DNA from: Thamnaconus septentrionalis
Lineage: Eukaryota > Chordata > Actinopteri > Tetraodontiformes > Monacanthidae
NCBI GenBank assembly: GCA_009823395.1
Contig: CM020510.1
Span: forward strand, 6,473,773 to 6,537,772
DNA length: 64,000 nt
Direction: 5' to 3'
The notes under the pieces are model-generated. The model was not told the DNA's origin, did not search any database, and worked only from the letters and a program-made list of their open reading frames with translations. Both the position numbers and the translations under genes were made by a program. This document shows, piece after piece, positions 46,901 to 51,951 of the stretch (within the stretch, counting starts at the first letter, position 1; each line of letters starts with the position of its first letter).

Positions 46901-48402
46901 AGATTTGAAGGAGCGATTTGTAATATTCACTTTAAGACACAAAGACACACATTGCTTGGTTCAGAGAGATACTGTCTTGATGTCACAGCGCCCCCTGTCT
47001 GTGTAGTTCTTACTGTCTAGTGCACTGACATTTCTTTGAACCACCAGTTAATATGAACAGAAACCACTCATTGCATTACATTAGCATTGCCTGCTAAGGA
47101 GGACGTGCAGGGGCTGGTTTGTTTTGGTGCTCAAGTGGTGACCTCTAGTGGTAGAATGACCTCCTGCTCGCCTTTTTTTTTGTTTTGTTTTTTTCTAATT
47201 TAATGAGCATCACCACTCGCTTTGAATGACCTGCAGTTCTCAGCATTTTTCTCACTGTTAACCGGTCCAAATCTTCACGAGTCTTCACTTCCTACCATGG
47301 CGTGACCTTGCAGGCGTGGTCCTCACCCTGACCATCCCGCCAGTCAGCACAGGAACCGGAACCGGAACCGGAACCGTGACGCTCAAGTCCCCGCTCACCC
47401 CGATGGGCTCAGCTCACGGGCACACGGGCCACGTTCGCTTCCTGACGTCGATAGAACTGCCCGAGGGCTTCGACATGAAGTTCCCTCCCGCCACCACCGC
47501 CGACTCCACAGGTAGGCGCCCCTCCCTCTGTGATGGAGGGTCATGTGACTGAAGATTCAGTCCTGTATTTTTGCAACAGGGTCCGATCCCTCAGCCCTAA
47601 CCGTGATGCAGATTTTTAAAAGTTCAGCTTGTTTAATAAAAATTGGTATTTGACTTGAATGGTGTAGTTGCAGTTTTACAGGCGTCCAGCAGGTGGCACT
47701 GTTGCAAAAAAAAAACCTGTAAAAAAGAGATGTCTAGAGCAGTGTTTTTCAACCTTTTTTGAGCCATGGTAATAACAAGGAAAATGTAGTCTCTTAATTT
47801 ATCAACACTCACTCAGTGTAAACCTGGGAAACCTGTGTAAAAGAGCATAGAAAGCCTTTGTAAAGAGAAGGAAAATTATATGAATTCAAAAGAAAAAAAG
47901 AAATAAAATAAAGTATTTATGGACTAACAAAGGAAGGACGAATTAAGACCAATCAAGTGAAATTGGATATTTTTTCTTAGCACACCTGACATTATCTAGT
48001 GCGCCGAAGCACAGTGGTTGAAAAACACTGGTGTAGAGATGCAGGAGCAGAACCGCAGGTCTGAGTGTCCGGTCTCGGACCTGCAGGGAGGCCTGATACC
48101 TCCATGCTAAAAGCTCCACTTGCATCTCCCTGAACGGCCGTGCTGTCTGCTCCTCAGGCCTGCAGTCCCACAGCAGCAGCAGCAGCACCAGCAGCAGCAG
48201 CAGCAGCAACAGCAACACGGTGGACGGGAACCTCCAGCGGCGCGACTCGGCGCGGCGCCGGGCCTCCGCCCACATCCCCCCCAAGACCAACCACCTGGTG
48301 ATCTCGGGCGGCGACGGCTACGAGGACTTCAGGCTAACCAACAGCAGCGAGACGGTGGGCCGGGACGACAGCACCAACCACCTGCTGCTCTGGAGGGTCT
48401 GA
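1970..48402 (+). CDS. arhgef17: Rho guanine nucleotide exchange factor 17 (TEM4), whole gene, 24 coding exons
   Basis: A RhoA-class exchange factor: the DH domain catalyses GDP release from Rho GTPases. The family protein is known to bind actin through its N-terminal region and to act at cell junctions and in mitosis. Exons: 1970-7250, 34759-34836, 37020-37202, 40838-40954, 41312-41404, 41516-41692, 41789-41839, 41950-42059, 42192-42277, 42367-42485, 42592-42799, 42889-42962, 43324-43407, 43510-43613, 43771-43977, 44518-44637, 44930-45197, 45306-45392, 45535-45602, 45883-46030, 46127-46301, 46739-46834, 47314-47511, 48158-48402. Domains in the assembled ~2,791-residue protein: disordered serine-rich region 1-1760, DH about 1764-1975, PH-like about 1980-2190, beta-propeller region about 2195-2791. 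Identification rests on recalled similarity to human ARHGEF17 along the whole length, including both termini, and on matching splice phases. Three one-base frame breaks (exons 1, 15, 20) need checking; net of these, the length is a multiple of three. Confidence 0.95.
2048..2105 (+). repeat. arhgef17: CAG/CAA run in exon 1, site of a frame break
   Basis: Seven CAG and four CAA codons (2048-2080) continue the start-codon frame. A single extra G at 2081 then shifts the run, and five CAG plus two CAA follow in the frame used by the rest of exon 1. Ignoring that G gives one uninterrupted run of 18 glutamines. Confidence 0.85.
2338..2373 (+). repeat. arhgef17: GCA triplet run encoding poly-alanine in exon 1
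   Basis: About twelve GCA/GCG codons in a row, read in the main exon 1 frame as alanine. The unit is the same CAG triplet seen at 2048 but read one base later. Confidence 0.9.
8219..8260 (+). repeat. (GT)21 microsatellite
   Basis: Uninterrupted GT dinucleotides in intron 1. Confidence 0.97.
9790..10050 (-). mobile_element. dispersed repeat family, copy 1 (minus orientation)
   Basis: Read on the minus strand it carries the family blocks GGTCCCATACTC, GTGATGTCACTAAGGGC, GTGGAAGGTCCAAC and AGGAAGCTGTAAAC in that order, the order found in the copies at 16.35 and 19.37 kb. There are no obvious terminal inverted repeats. Probably a SINE- or MITE-like element, class unknown. Confidence 0.6.
10325..10379 (+). 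repeat. (AC)27 microsatellite
   Basis: Uninterrupted AC dinucleotides. Confidence 0.97.
13828..13886 (+). repeat. (CA)29 microsatellite
   Basis: Uninterrupted CA dinucleotides. Confidence 0.97.
14040..14273 (+). CDS. arhgef17: possible alternative first coding exon of arhgef17
   Basis: A GC-rich block with an ATG at 14040 opens a 78-codon frame beginning MASVRRFGSCSSCQLRSS, followed by VPEWLLGSRIK. It ends at CAG|GTGGTT (14273) in phase 0, which would join exon 2 in frame. The phase match alone has a one in three chance, the donor is weak, and I do not recognise the peptide. Confidence 0.2.
15592..15778 (+). repeat. two GT-rich microsatellites
   Basis: GT runs at 15592-15616 and 15744-15778 with a few CG and AT interruptions, separated by ordinary sequence. 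Confidence 0.9.
16330..16545 (+). mobile_element. dispersed repeat family, copy 2
   Basis: Contains AATCGGCCCC, TTGTGATGTCACAAAGGG, GTGGAAGGTCCAAC and AGGAGGCTGTAAACAGAGGG in order. It shares the first and last of these with the copy at 22.35 kb and the third with the copy at 9.8 kb. Confidence 0.65.
17826..17912 (+). repeat. compound CT / CA microsatellite
   Basis: A CT run (17826-17866) followed by a CA run (17887-17912). Confidence 0.95.
18213..18249 (+). repeat. (CT)18 microsatellite
   Basis: Uninterrupted CT dinucleotides. Confidence 0.95.
18370..18412 (+). repeat. GT-rich microsatellite
   Basis: GT dinucleotides with a short CACGCGC interruption. Confidence 0.93.
19115..19168 (+). 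repeat. (GGA)n trinucleotide repeat
   Basis: About eighteen GGA units with one GGT. The purine strand is unbroken for most of its length, so triplex formation is possible. Confidence 0.95.
19370..19645 (+). mobile_element. dispersed repeat family, copy 3
   Basis: Starts with TAGGACCCATATCATG and contains GTGATGTCACAAAGGG, CTCCTCCCTCCGAGAG and AGGAGGCTGCAAACAGAGGG. It is probably the most complete copy at the left end. Confidence 0.65.
20794..20836 (+). repeat. (CA)21 microsatellite
   Basis: Uninterrupted CA dinucleotides. Confidence 0.96.
21370..21421 (+). repeat. CAG/CCG triplet repeat in intron 1
   Basis: About fifteen CAG units with CGG and CCG interruptions. It is intronic, so it is not translated in the arhgef17 model. 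Confidence 0.93.
21992..22151 (+). repeat. two GT microsatellites
   Basis: A GT run at 21992-22022 and a longer run at 22100-22151, 78 bases apart. Confidence 0.95.
22350..22625 (-). mobile_element. dispersed repeat family, copy 4 (minus orientation)
   Basis: Read on the minus strand it has AATCGGCCCC, ATGATGTCACAAAGTGC and AGGAGGCTGTAAACAGAGGG in the same order as copy 2. Confidence 0.65.
23173..23199 (+). repeat. (GT)13 microsatellite
   Basis: Uninterrupted GT dinucleotides. Confidence 0.93.
23877..23893 (-). promoter_or_regulatory. CTCF-like motif
   Basis: CAGCCCTCTAGTGGCAG is a close match, in reverse orientation, to the vertebrate CTCF core. Motif match only. Confidence 0.35.
24841..24909 (+). 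CDS. 22-codon micro-ORF with dual-acylation-like start
   Basis: ATG 24841 sits in an ideal Kozak context (GCACCATGG) inside a CpG-rich patch and encodes MGCGDRQEVEEIAACREQ and four more residues. MGC at the N-terminus resembles a myristoylation plus palmitoylation signal. A GTAAAG donor at 24906 would leave phase 2, which does not fit arhgef17 exon 2. Probably chance. Confidence 0.12.
   Translation: MGCGDRQEVEEIAACREQQRRM
25393..25454 (+). repeat. compound C / CT / CA repeat
   Basis: A poly-C run, then a CT run, then a CA run, back to back. Confidence 0.96.
25732..25746 (-). promoter_or_regulatory. CTCF-like motif
   Basis: ACTGCCCTCTGGTGG is a strong reverse-orientation match to the CTCF core. 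Motif match only. Confidence 0.35.
26268..26354 (+). repeat. TA / TG alternating repeat
   Basis: Alternating TA and TG units with a central (AT)n run, followed by a GT run. The whole stretch is purine-pyrimidine alternating. Confidence 0.93.
26355..27010. mobile_element. possible degraded hAT-like element
   Basis: ATATCGATTAAATATCGATA near 26358 and CTAGGGCTGGGCAATTTT near 26922 resemble end sequences common in teleost hAT-type repeats. I could not establish inverted ends or a target duplication. Confidence 0.25.
27152..27178 (+). repeat. (GT)13 microsatellite
   Basis: Uninterrupted GT dinucleotides. Confidence 0.93.
28694..28983. mobile_element. Tc1/mariner-like MITE with perfect inverted ends
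   Basis: ACCAGTCAAAAGTTTGGAC at 28697-28715 and its exact reverse complement at 28963-28981 form 19-base inverted ends. TA dinucleotides lie just outside on both sides. The internal segment ATGTAGTTTTGACGCCTTCA (28928-28947) resembles, from memory, the inner part of a widespread fish Tc1-type element. There is no transposase frame, so the element is non-autonomous. Confidence 0.8.
29338..29460 (+). repeat. short tetranucleotide runs (GGAC and GCCT)
   Basis: Five GGAC units near 29339-29358 and about six GCCT units at 29430-29457, just before the GC-rich block. Confidence 0.85.
29400..30022 (+). promoter_or_regulatory. arhgef17: GC/CpG-rich block, possible internal arhgef17 promoter
   Basis: This stretch is markedly richer in G+C and CpG than the surrounding intron. 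It leads directly into an ATG-started frame that ends at a phase-0 splice donor (30023-30229). Together they look like a CpG-island promoter for a short transcript lacking exon 1. No TATA box was found. Confidence 0.4.
30023..30229 (+). CDS. arhgef17: possible alternative first coding exon of arhgef17 (short isoform)
   Basis: From ATG 30023 the frame reads MLQMVRTLAQFSIALEEMQE, then acidic, glycine- and glutamate-rich sequence and an asparagine run, ending NPNGE at GAG|GTAGCC. It ends in phase 0 like exon 1, so it would splice in frame to DMRRHV at exon 2. The result would be a protein of about 1,100 residues with the DH, PH-like and propeller regions but without the actin-binding, serine-rich N-terminus. 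The Kozak context of the first ATG is weak; a second in-frame ATG at 30032 has G at +4. The donor is not strong. Confidence 0.4.
30284..30317 (+). repeat. (GT)17 microsatellite
   Basis: Uninterrupted GT run directly after the possible alternative exon. Confidence 0.95.
31592..31615 (+). repeat. (GT)12 microsatellite
   Basis: Uninterrupted GT dinucleotides. Confidence 0.93.
31878..31900 (-). mobile_element. single hAT-like terminal sequence
   Basis: AAAGTTTGCCCACCCCTGG is the reverse complement of the CAGGGGTGGGCAAAC end seen in many vertebrate hAT elements. I found no partner end nearby, so it would be a truncated remnant. Confidence 0.3.
33414..33440 (+). repeat. GT microsatellite
   Basis: GT dinucleotide run. 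Confidence 0.9.
34759..34836 (+). CDS. arhgef17: arhgef17 exon 2: start of DH domain
   Basis: Encodes DMRRHVMMTLLDTEQSYVES and six more residues, which is conserved region 1 of the DH domain. The glutamate of TEQSYVESL corresponds to the residue that contacts switch I of Rho in this family. Acceptor TTTGCAG, donor CAG|GTGAGA, phase 0 at both ends. Confidence 0.95.
34837..37019 (+). other. arhgef17: arhgef17 intron 2
   Basis: Holds an A-run just after the donor (34854-34876), a GGAC/GCAC tetramer stretch near 35080-35110, the CA array at 35257-35312 and a CTCF-like GCGCCCCCTAGGGCAGC near 35965. No gene seen. Confidence 0.85.
35257..35312 (+). repeat. (CA)28 microsatellite
   Basis: Uninterrupted CA dinucleotides in intron 2. 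Confidence 0.97.
37020..37202 (+). CDS. arhgef17: arhgef17 exon 3: DH domain
   Basis: Encodes GYMRPLKQPDSSS through VGHILIQS, including VDDMFYQIPEILEHHELFLE, the helical middle of the DH domain. Acceptor CCCTGCAG, donor TCA|GTGAGT, phase 0 at both ends, 61 codons. Confidence 0.95.
37203..40837 (+). other. arhgef17: arhgef17 intron 3
   Basis: Contains the tRNA-Met gene at 39274-39346 with CpG-richer flanks, and a stretch near 38060 with GCGACCCATTTAAAATTTCC that resembles a fish hAT-type repeat. Otherwise I see no gene. Confidence 0.85.
39274..39346 (+). tRNA. tRNA-Met (elongator), anticodon CAT
   Basis: A complete 73-nt cloverleaf. Acceptor arm GCCTCGT pairs with ACGGGGC with one G-U. D-arm/A box TGGCGCAGTAGG, anticodon loop with CAT at 39307-39309, T-arm/B box GAGTTCGAGCC (39324-39334). 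A TTTTT at 39352-39356 would end RNA polymerase III transcription. The sequence is nearly identical to the vertebrate elongator tRNA-Met(CAT) as I remember it. It lies in sense orientation within arhgef17 intron 3 and is expected to be transcribed from its own internal promoter. Confidence 0.97.
40838..40954 (+). CDS. arhgef17: arhgef17 exon 4: DH domain
   Basis: Encodes FSKESLANMYSAYIDNFLNA and onward to FHKFLE, matching human FSKDVLVNIYSAYIDNFLNA. Acceptor CCTCCAG. The donor GAG|GTTCGT is non-consensus after GT. Phase 0, 39 codons. Confidence 0.93.
40955..41311 (+). other. arhgef17: arhgef17 intron 4
   Basis: A 357-base intron with no other feature seen. Confidence 0.85.
41312..41404 (+). 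CDS. arhgef17: arhgef17 exon 5: DH conserved region 3
   Basis: Encodes HCMRENKEKQALGDLMIKPV followed by QRIPRYELLVK. MIKPVQRIPRYELLVK is the hallmark CR3 helix of Dbl-family GEFs. Phase 0, 31 codons, donor AAG|GTCAGT. Confidence 0.96.
41516..41692 (+). CDS. arhgef17: arhgef17 exon 6: end of DH domain
   Basis: Encodes DLLKHTAEDHPDHAYLLDAQ through INKGRRSAEEAEREARVIQ and IEAHIEGVEH, the last DH helices and linker. Phase 0, 59 codons, donor CAT|GTGAGG. Confidence 0.95.
41789..41839 (+). CDS. arhgef17: arhgef17 exon 7: DH-PH linker
   Basis: Encodes ILNPQRKFVRQEMVMEA, matching the human linker FLRQEMVIEV. A 17-codon exon, phase 0, donor GCG|GTAAGA. Confidence 0.93.
41950..42059 (+). CDS. arhgef17: arhgef17 exon 8: PH-like module
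   Basis: Encodes KTVGGKKDRSLFLFSDLIIC and TTLKRKSGSLRRSSMS, the first strands of the PH-like fold with its basic patch. Ends in phase 2 (CT|GTAAGT). Confidence 0.95.
42067..42099 (+). repeat. (CA)16 microsatellite in intron 8
   Basis: The CA run begins about six bases after the exon 8 donor site, close enough that length changes could affect splicing. Confidence 0.95.
42192..42277 (+). CDS. arhgef17: arhgef17 exon 9: PH-like module
   Basis: Encodes YSAASVIDTSSKYKFLWKLP and LEEVEVVK, matching human YTAASVIDTASKYKMLWKLP. Enters in phase 2, leaves in phase 1 (AAAA|GTAAGA). Confidence 0.95.
42367..42485 (+). CDS. arhgef17: arhgef17 exon 10: PH-like module
   Basis: Encodes STQATNRESIQKMINRLDED and LSTLGQISKLSETLSFPHQ. 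Donor CAG|GTAGCT is weak beyond GTAG. Leaves in phase 0. Confidence 0.94.
42592..42799 (+). CDS. arhgef17: arhgef17 exon 11: PH-like module
   Basis: Encodes SLDEVIKDLMASVHRELSDK through FLPTKLEFTTASAESSFVFE to FEETKKKLG, including the C-terminal helix expected of the module. Leaves in phase 1 (CTGG|GTGGGC). Confidence 0.94.
42889..42962 (+). CDS. arhgef17: arhgef17 exon 12: PH-propeller linker
   Basis: Encodes MNKDQWDPEFLKAIPIMKTR and SGMQ; the EFLKAIPIMKTRSGMQ block is identical to human as recalled. Leaves in phase 0. Confidence 0.95.
42963..43323 (+). other. arhgef17: arhgef17 intron 12
   Basis: A 361-base intron with no other feature seen. Confidence 0.85.
43324..43407 (+). CDS. arhgef17: arhgef17 exon 13: first propeller strands
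   Basis: Encodes FSCASPSHSCPDSGCEVWVC and NSDGYVGQ. EVWVCNSDGYVGQ is the first recognisable blade of the C-terminal propeller. Phase 0 at both ends. Confidence 0.95.
43510..43613 (+). CDS. arhgef17: arhgef17 exon 14: propeller
   Basis: Encodes VCLLNIKDEPMVEACIAVCS and ARIICIAAVPGLKA. Ends in phase 2 at AAG|GTCGGA, a weak donor. Confidence 0.93.
43771..43977 (+). CDS. arhgef17: arhgef17 exon 15: polyglutamine linker exon, with a frame break
   Basis: Acceptor CATTTAG, donor CAG|GTTTGT (weak). Encodes RERTTEPNLAAATA, then 38 glutamines, then LHISIS, which matches the human LHISI. Next, one extra base within 43938-43943 shifts the frame; after it the reading TSSLELAEQPAG aligns with the human GSGLEM segment and ends in the phase exon 16 needs. 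Without the correction the exon leaves in the wrong phase and exon 16 meets a stop within about ten codons. An alternative is a later donor, CAAG|GTTTTC near 43991, which would keep the uncorrected frame but loses the similarity. Confidence 0.85.
43811..43924 (+). repeat. arhgef17: (CAG)n polyglutamine tract, 38 codons
   Basis: 25 pure CAG, CAA, three CAG, CAA, eight CAG, read in frame as glutamine inside exon 15. The strand-opposite frames give spurious poly-Leu, poly-Cys and poly-Ala ORFs. Confidence 0.97.
43978..44517 (+). other. arhgef17: arhgef17 intron 15, with a possible copy of the dispersed repeat
   Basis: 44020-44215 has TAAAGGACCCCTATCGTACC and TTGTGACCTCACAATGGG, resembling the start and centre of the repeat copies in intron 1, but the match is weaker. 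Otherwise empty. Confidence 0.5.
44518..44637 (+). CDS. arhgef17: arhgef17 exon 16: acidic serine linker
   Basis: Encodes GPGAELVPFDSDDSDDEDSP through STLQSQASHSTISSSYG, matching human ELVPFDSDSDDESSPSPSG. Phase 1 in and out, donor GTGAGT. The ELVPFDSD frame fixes the phase that exon 15 must deliver. Confidence 0.95.
44638..44929 (+). other. arhgef17: arhgef17 intron 16
   Basis: A 292-base intron with a short imperfect CA run near 44876-44900. No other feature seen. Confidence 0.8.
44930..45197 (+). CDS. arhgef17: arhgef17 exon 17: linker and propeller re-entry
   Basis: Encodes NDEGPSSKDMATETTSSEEE, MDGRAMRRSSRGSFTRASLE and DPEAYQSSVWLGTEDG, all strongly matching human. Contains basophilic kinase-type sites (RRSS, RGSFTRAS). 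Leaves in phase 2. Confidence 0.95.
45306..45392 (+). CDS. arhgef17: arhgef17 exon 18: propeller
   Basis: Encodes IHVYQSSDNIRNRKNSMKMQ and HSASILCI, matching human VHVYQSSDSIRDRRNSMKLQ. Leaves in phase 2. Confidence 0.95.
45535..45602 (+). CDS. arhgef17: arhgef17 exon 19: propeller
   Basis: Encodes YLDNKVFVSLANGEVIVYQR and EA. Leaves in phase 1, donor GTAAGC, followed by a GT-rich run near 45614-45637. Confidence 0.95.
45883..46030 (+). CDS. arhgef17: arhgef17 exon 20: propeller, with a frame break
   Basis: Encodes GSFWDPQSSQTLVLGTPSSP and VTKMVPVG in the incoming frame, as in human. At the four-G run 45963-45966 the frame slips: after it, KLWCGSQNRVLVINTATLAQ (matching human RLWCGCQNRVLVL) is read only if one more G is assumed. 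The incoming and outgoing phases also agree only with that extra base. The exon leaves in phase 0 into QWFQVG of exon 21. Confidence 0.88.
46127..46301 (+). CDS. arhgef17: arhgef17 exon 21: propeller
   Basis: Encodes QWFQVGTDSSRCVTCMVAYG, GVWLALQGSAHVRLYHAQSC and LTEVDVAPAVHKMLA. Leaves in phase 1. Confidence 0.95.
46302..46738 (+). other. arhgef17: arhgef17 intron 21
   Basis: AT-rich, no other feature seen. Confidence 0.85.
46739..46834 (+). CDS. arhgef17: arhgef17 exon 22: propeller
   Basis: Encodes ADAIIRQHKAACLRITALLA and CKDLLWIGTSA, near-identical to human. Leaves in phase 1. Confidence 0.96.
46835..47313 (+). other. arhgef17: arhgef17 intron 22
   Basis: Holds CTCF-like cores (GCGCCCCCTGTCTG near 46989, GACCTCTAGTGGTAG near 47141). 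The stretch between about 46905 and 47170 could be a repeat, but I cannot classify it. Confidence 0.6.
47314..47511 (+). CDS. arhgef17: arhgef17 exon 23: propeller, with a hexamer repeat
   Basis: Encodes GVVLTLTIPPVSTGTGTGTG, SPLTPMGSAHGHTGHVRFLT and LPEGFDMKFPP, matching human GVVLTM and GHTGHVRFL. Four GGAACC units at 47352-47375 encode an alternating Thr-Gly run. Leaves in phase 1. Confidence 0.95.
47684..47700 (+). promoter_or_regulatory. CTCF-like motif
   Basis: GTCCAGCAGGTGGCACT is a forward-orientation match to the CTCF core. Motif match only. Confidence 0.35.
47740..48030. mobile_element. hAT-type MITE in intron 23
   Basis: CAGTGTTTTTCAACC (47740-47754) and its exact reverse complement (48016-48030) form 15-base inverted ends. 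They are flanked by an 8-base target duplication differing at one base: GTCTAGAG (47732-47739) and GTGTAGAG (48031-48038). An 8-base duplication and CAG-starting ends are diagnostic of the hAT superfamily. At 291 bases without a transposase it is non-autonomous. Confidence 0.9.
48158..48402 (+). CDS. arhgef17: arhgef17 exon 24: last coding exon
   Basis: Encodes a serine-rich run from AGC triplets (48175-48215), then RRRASAHIPPKTNHLVISGG and YEDFRLTNSSETVGRDDSTN ending HLLLWRV-stop. The human protein ends in the same LVISGGDGYEDFRL and SSETVGRDDSTNHLLLWRV blocks as recalled, so the C-terminus is complete. Confidence 0.97.
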
Positions 48403-51400
48403 GGCGTCGCACGCCAGCCACTCTTCATTCCCACTTTCACACTGAGAATGTCGCACAAGCCCCTCCCTCGCTTCCTACCCCGCCAGACTCCTCCCCTTTT
48501 TTTCTAATCGCCGCTGTTGTTTGGGGTCTCCGCTCAGTCCGCCCGTCTCTATGTGCATTCTTGGAGCTCCCTGGACTCAACGGAGCAGCAAAGAGTTCTT
48601 TTGTGTTTCTGTCGACGGGTGCCAGAGGTGCCCTGTGGGCGTGTGTGTGTGTGTGTGTGTGCGTGCATGCGTGTGTGTTTGTCTGCCAAGTCTTGAGCAT
48701 CTGTGAGAAGATAATCTTTCGGTTGGGGGGAGAAGGAGACAGACAGACGTGGGCGAAGGAGGCGAGGATGAAAACTCTGACGGATGGATGTAACCTTCAG
48801 GCGGAAGGAGAAGAAGACGAAGAGGAAGAAGGAGGAGTGGAGGACTCTGCAAGGTTCTGCAGGATGTTGTTGCACAGGAGGTCTGGAAGTCACGTCAACA
48901 TAAACATAACCCGTTTACGCCGTCGTCGCCTCACCTTTACATGGCCTTTCAGATGAAGTCCTGATGATTAGAGCTCACTGTGATGGAAAGTTCTAGAAAT
49001 ATGTTGGAGTGTCATTGGGGAGAAAATGTCTAACGTGGGTTTTTTTGTTTTTTTGGAAATATGGAATCTAAAATCTGGCTTCTTGCTTAATTCCAGCTGG
49101 ACATGTTTTTTCTTTACTACTGCCCCCTAGAGGCCAAACTAATTTTTTTTTCTCCCTCCTATTTTGACTGCAATAATATCCCCGAAACAATCCTCTCAAA
49201 TTCATCCTCTTCTCTTGCGAGAGAAAGAGAATGCGAAGTGCAATACGTGAGCGAGCGTGTTTATCATCGTCAACAACAACATCAACACAAAAAAAAACAA
49301 GCACTGGTGTTTCCAAACATGATCCCACAGTTACTCTCATTTTCCCGCTGCCGTCAGATGACCTGGATGATGAAGATGCCCCCTGCTGAAGATGGATAGA
49401 AAATACAAAGTGCCCTGGATTACACTCCTCCTCACCGTGAACACACCAAAGCCGTGCATTTCTTCACTTTGGATCCTTTTGTCGCTGCCTGATTGCAGTT
49501 TGTAGGAAAACCCAGAGCCATCTTTGCTTTAATCCCGTAGTCTCGACTCATTCAAGATGATCATGGTAGCAGCTGATGATAGTGATGTACAGTATTTATG
49601 GTTTTGATTTTTTTTCCTATATTTTTTTAGCGCCTTATTTTACAGCACTTAATTTATAGAAAATGTAGCTTTCACTTTTTCCCGTTTATTTTCGTCTCCA
49701 AACAAGGAGGCCCTTGCTTTGATTACTGGAGTGATTACCATGAATGATTTTGAGCGTCATGATACGCGATAGGTGTGTGGAGACGGAACAAGAGGACGCT
49801 TTGGTTGTACTTTTGTCTTTCCTTGTTTATTTGCCGTTTCTGATCTGAAGAAAACAAAACAAGAGCAGCAGATTCAGTCGTCCTATTGATCCTTAATCCC
49901 TCATTTCTGTCGCACAGTTGCCTTCCAAAGTGCCAAACTCTCATCCCCGTAGTGGCGCTGAAGCGCCAGCGCCAGCCCTCCATCAGTGTCCCTGACAGAT
50001 TGGATGTGTGGCGATCTCGGCTCACACTGCCTGCCTGCCGGCCTGCTTGCTTGCTTACGTACTTGCGATACGAGTGGCTGAGTAGGTCAGAGGGACAAAC
50101 GCTGAGCGCCTGCACGTGCCTTCAAAAGGCTAAAAGTCTAAGTCCCTAAATGCCCGTCAGCTCTGCCGTGTCCTTGGAGCAGATGTCGGCAAGTGAAGAG
50201 TGAGTCCGACTCGTCCTTTCACTCACTCGCACACATACACACACAAACACAAAGCTCCAGGGTTAAGCAGTGATTGTCTCTGATCCCTCGCAGTCCTTGG
50301 GAACCCTGGTTGCACTTTGCCAGCCATCTGGGCTCTTCACTGATCTGAGGCTTCTCCAACACACCTGCTTACATGGGCAACAACTCTCCCACCGTGAGAG
50401 CGGCTCAGCGCTAACGGGATTGGTCGGCTGTTGTTGTAGCCGCTAACTAGCCAAGTCAGCCCAGTGTTAGTGTGAAGGGTGCGTGTGTATGGGCAGGTTT
50501 TAAGTGAAAAAAGTGGGCTTGTTGTGGTTGTTTTTTCCTCTCAAGAAAATCCAGCTAAAAGTAAAGTGTTCTAGTGTCCACATTTGGTGGTTTGGCAATA
50601 CCACTTTGTAAGAAGATCACTTAGCATAGCATAGCATAGCCTAAAGACTGATGGTAGATATAAACAGCCGGCCAATTATAGTCCAAACAGATGTTGTAAA
50701 GCATAAAAACCACGTCGCACCACCGTTGAAGTCGTTGCACCTCCGTCCTGTTTCCAGACTTGCGCTAGGCTAACCCTCTGCTAGCTCGTGGTTTCACGTT
50801 TGTCTTGGATAAACAGCACAACTAATGTTTGTGTGTCTCTGTGCCAAGAGAGGCCCCGTGAAAATACTGTACATCAGTGCTGGTCGAGCGGAGAACAAAT
50901 TGCACGTCTCCTTTGAGCGTTGAAGAGTTTGATGGTGTTCAGAAGAAACATTTTTTTAATGGTATATATGCTGGTAGCAGCACTTTTTCTATACTGTGAG
51001 GAAGGCAGCATGGTCACAGACTATCTGATTTGTTCTCTTGATTCTCTGAATTCGCTTTGAGTGACCCATAACTCACAGGTGAGCTCATTCAGACGGTTAG
51101 TTTGCCTTAAAATGTGATTTTCTGATCCCCAGACAGCCTCGTGACTATTAATCAGTCCTATTCATATTTTCAGTAGTTTGGATGTACTCTCCTCACTCCC
51201 TCTCCCCTCCCCAAAAAAACCCTCACAAGCATGCTCACAGAAGGCACAAAATAGGACATTTTTTTGTTTACTATCGCATCCAGCTCATCCTGTTGTCACT
51301 GTATCTCTCAGCAACTTGTAACCTCCTCGTGCCCATATGTGAAAGAAGTCTTTATTGTTGTAAATATTGGTATATAATGCCTTTTTCTGTAAATAGTGCA

Positions 51401-51850
51401 CCCACGATTCTCAATTGTTGATATAATTCTAATGGCATATTTTTATATATTTGTGTAAGGTTCGTTCTCGTATTTGCCCGCCCTGCTCCCCTTCCTTTCT
51501 GGCACGTGCTCTTAGTGATGTTTAAATTATACCTGTCAGAAAAGAAAAGAAAAAAGGCCTCTGCTCACTGGCAGCCATGTTGGCTGATTCACACCAGATG
51601 CTCTGTCAAAAAAATAAAACAAAAACATGGCAGGTTTGTGCGCTGCTGCAGGTGACATCTGTCGGGTTTTTTCATTTTATTTTATTTTTTTCGTGGCTCC
51701 GGTCTGTCAGAGTTACTTCCTGTACGTGGCTGTTGTTATTTTTTTGTTGTTTTTTTTATTATTTTATTTTTTGTTGTGTTTTTTTTTTTTCCGGTCACTG
51801 TGGGTTTTCCTCTTTGTAATTAAATCAGTTCACTGGTGTTGTGTTGTTTG
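48403..51850 (+). other. arhgef17: arhgef17 3' untranslated region
   Basis: Follows the stop codon without a break. Contains a GT microsatellite (48640-48678), a CTCF-like ACTGCCCCCTAGAGGCCA (49119-49136), AT-rich stretches near 49590-49660 and 51350-51470, and a degraded repeat near 50610-50800 with TTAGCATAGCATAGC. The end is placed at the 51819 polyadenylation signal; an earlier AATAAA lies at 51613-51618. Confidence 0.65.
50605..50810. repeat. possible teleost dispersed repeat in the 3' UTR
   Basis: TTAGCATAGCATAGCATAGC with CTAAAGACTG at one end and CTGTTTCCAGACTTGCGCTA plus GGCTAACCC at the other resemble a common fish repeat, from memory. Boundaries unclear. Confidence 0.3.
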
Positions 51851-51860
51851 GTTGCGGTTC
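51819..51860 (+). terminator. arhgef17: probable arhgef17 polyadenylation site
   Basis: ATTAAA at 51819-51824 is followed within 10-35 bases by a strongly GT-rich element (51833-51857), the canonical arrangement. Alternatives are AATAAA at 51613 and 52794. Confidence 0.45.
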
Positions 51861-51908
51861 TTTTGCAGCTGATTGGATGCAGTCGCAACACACCCGCGGA
51901 GGTGAGTG

Positions 51909-51951
<43 letters not shown>

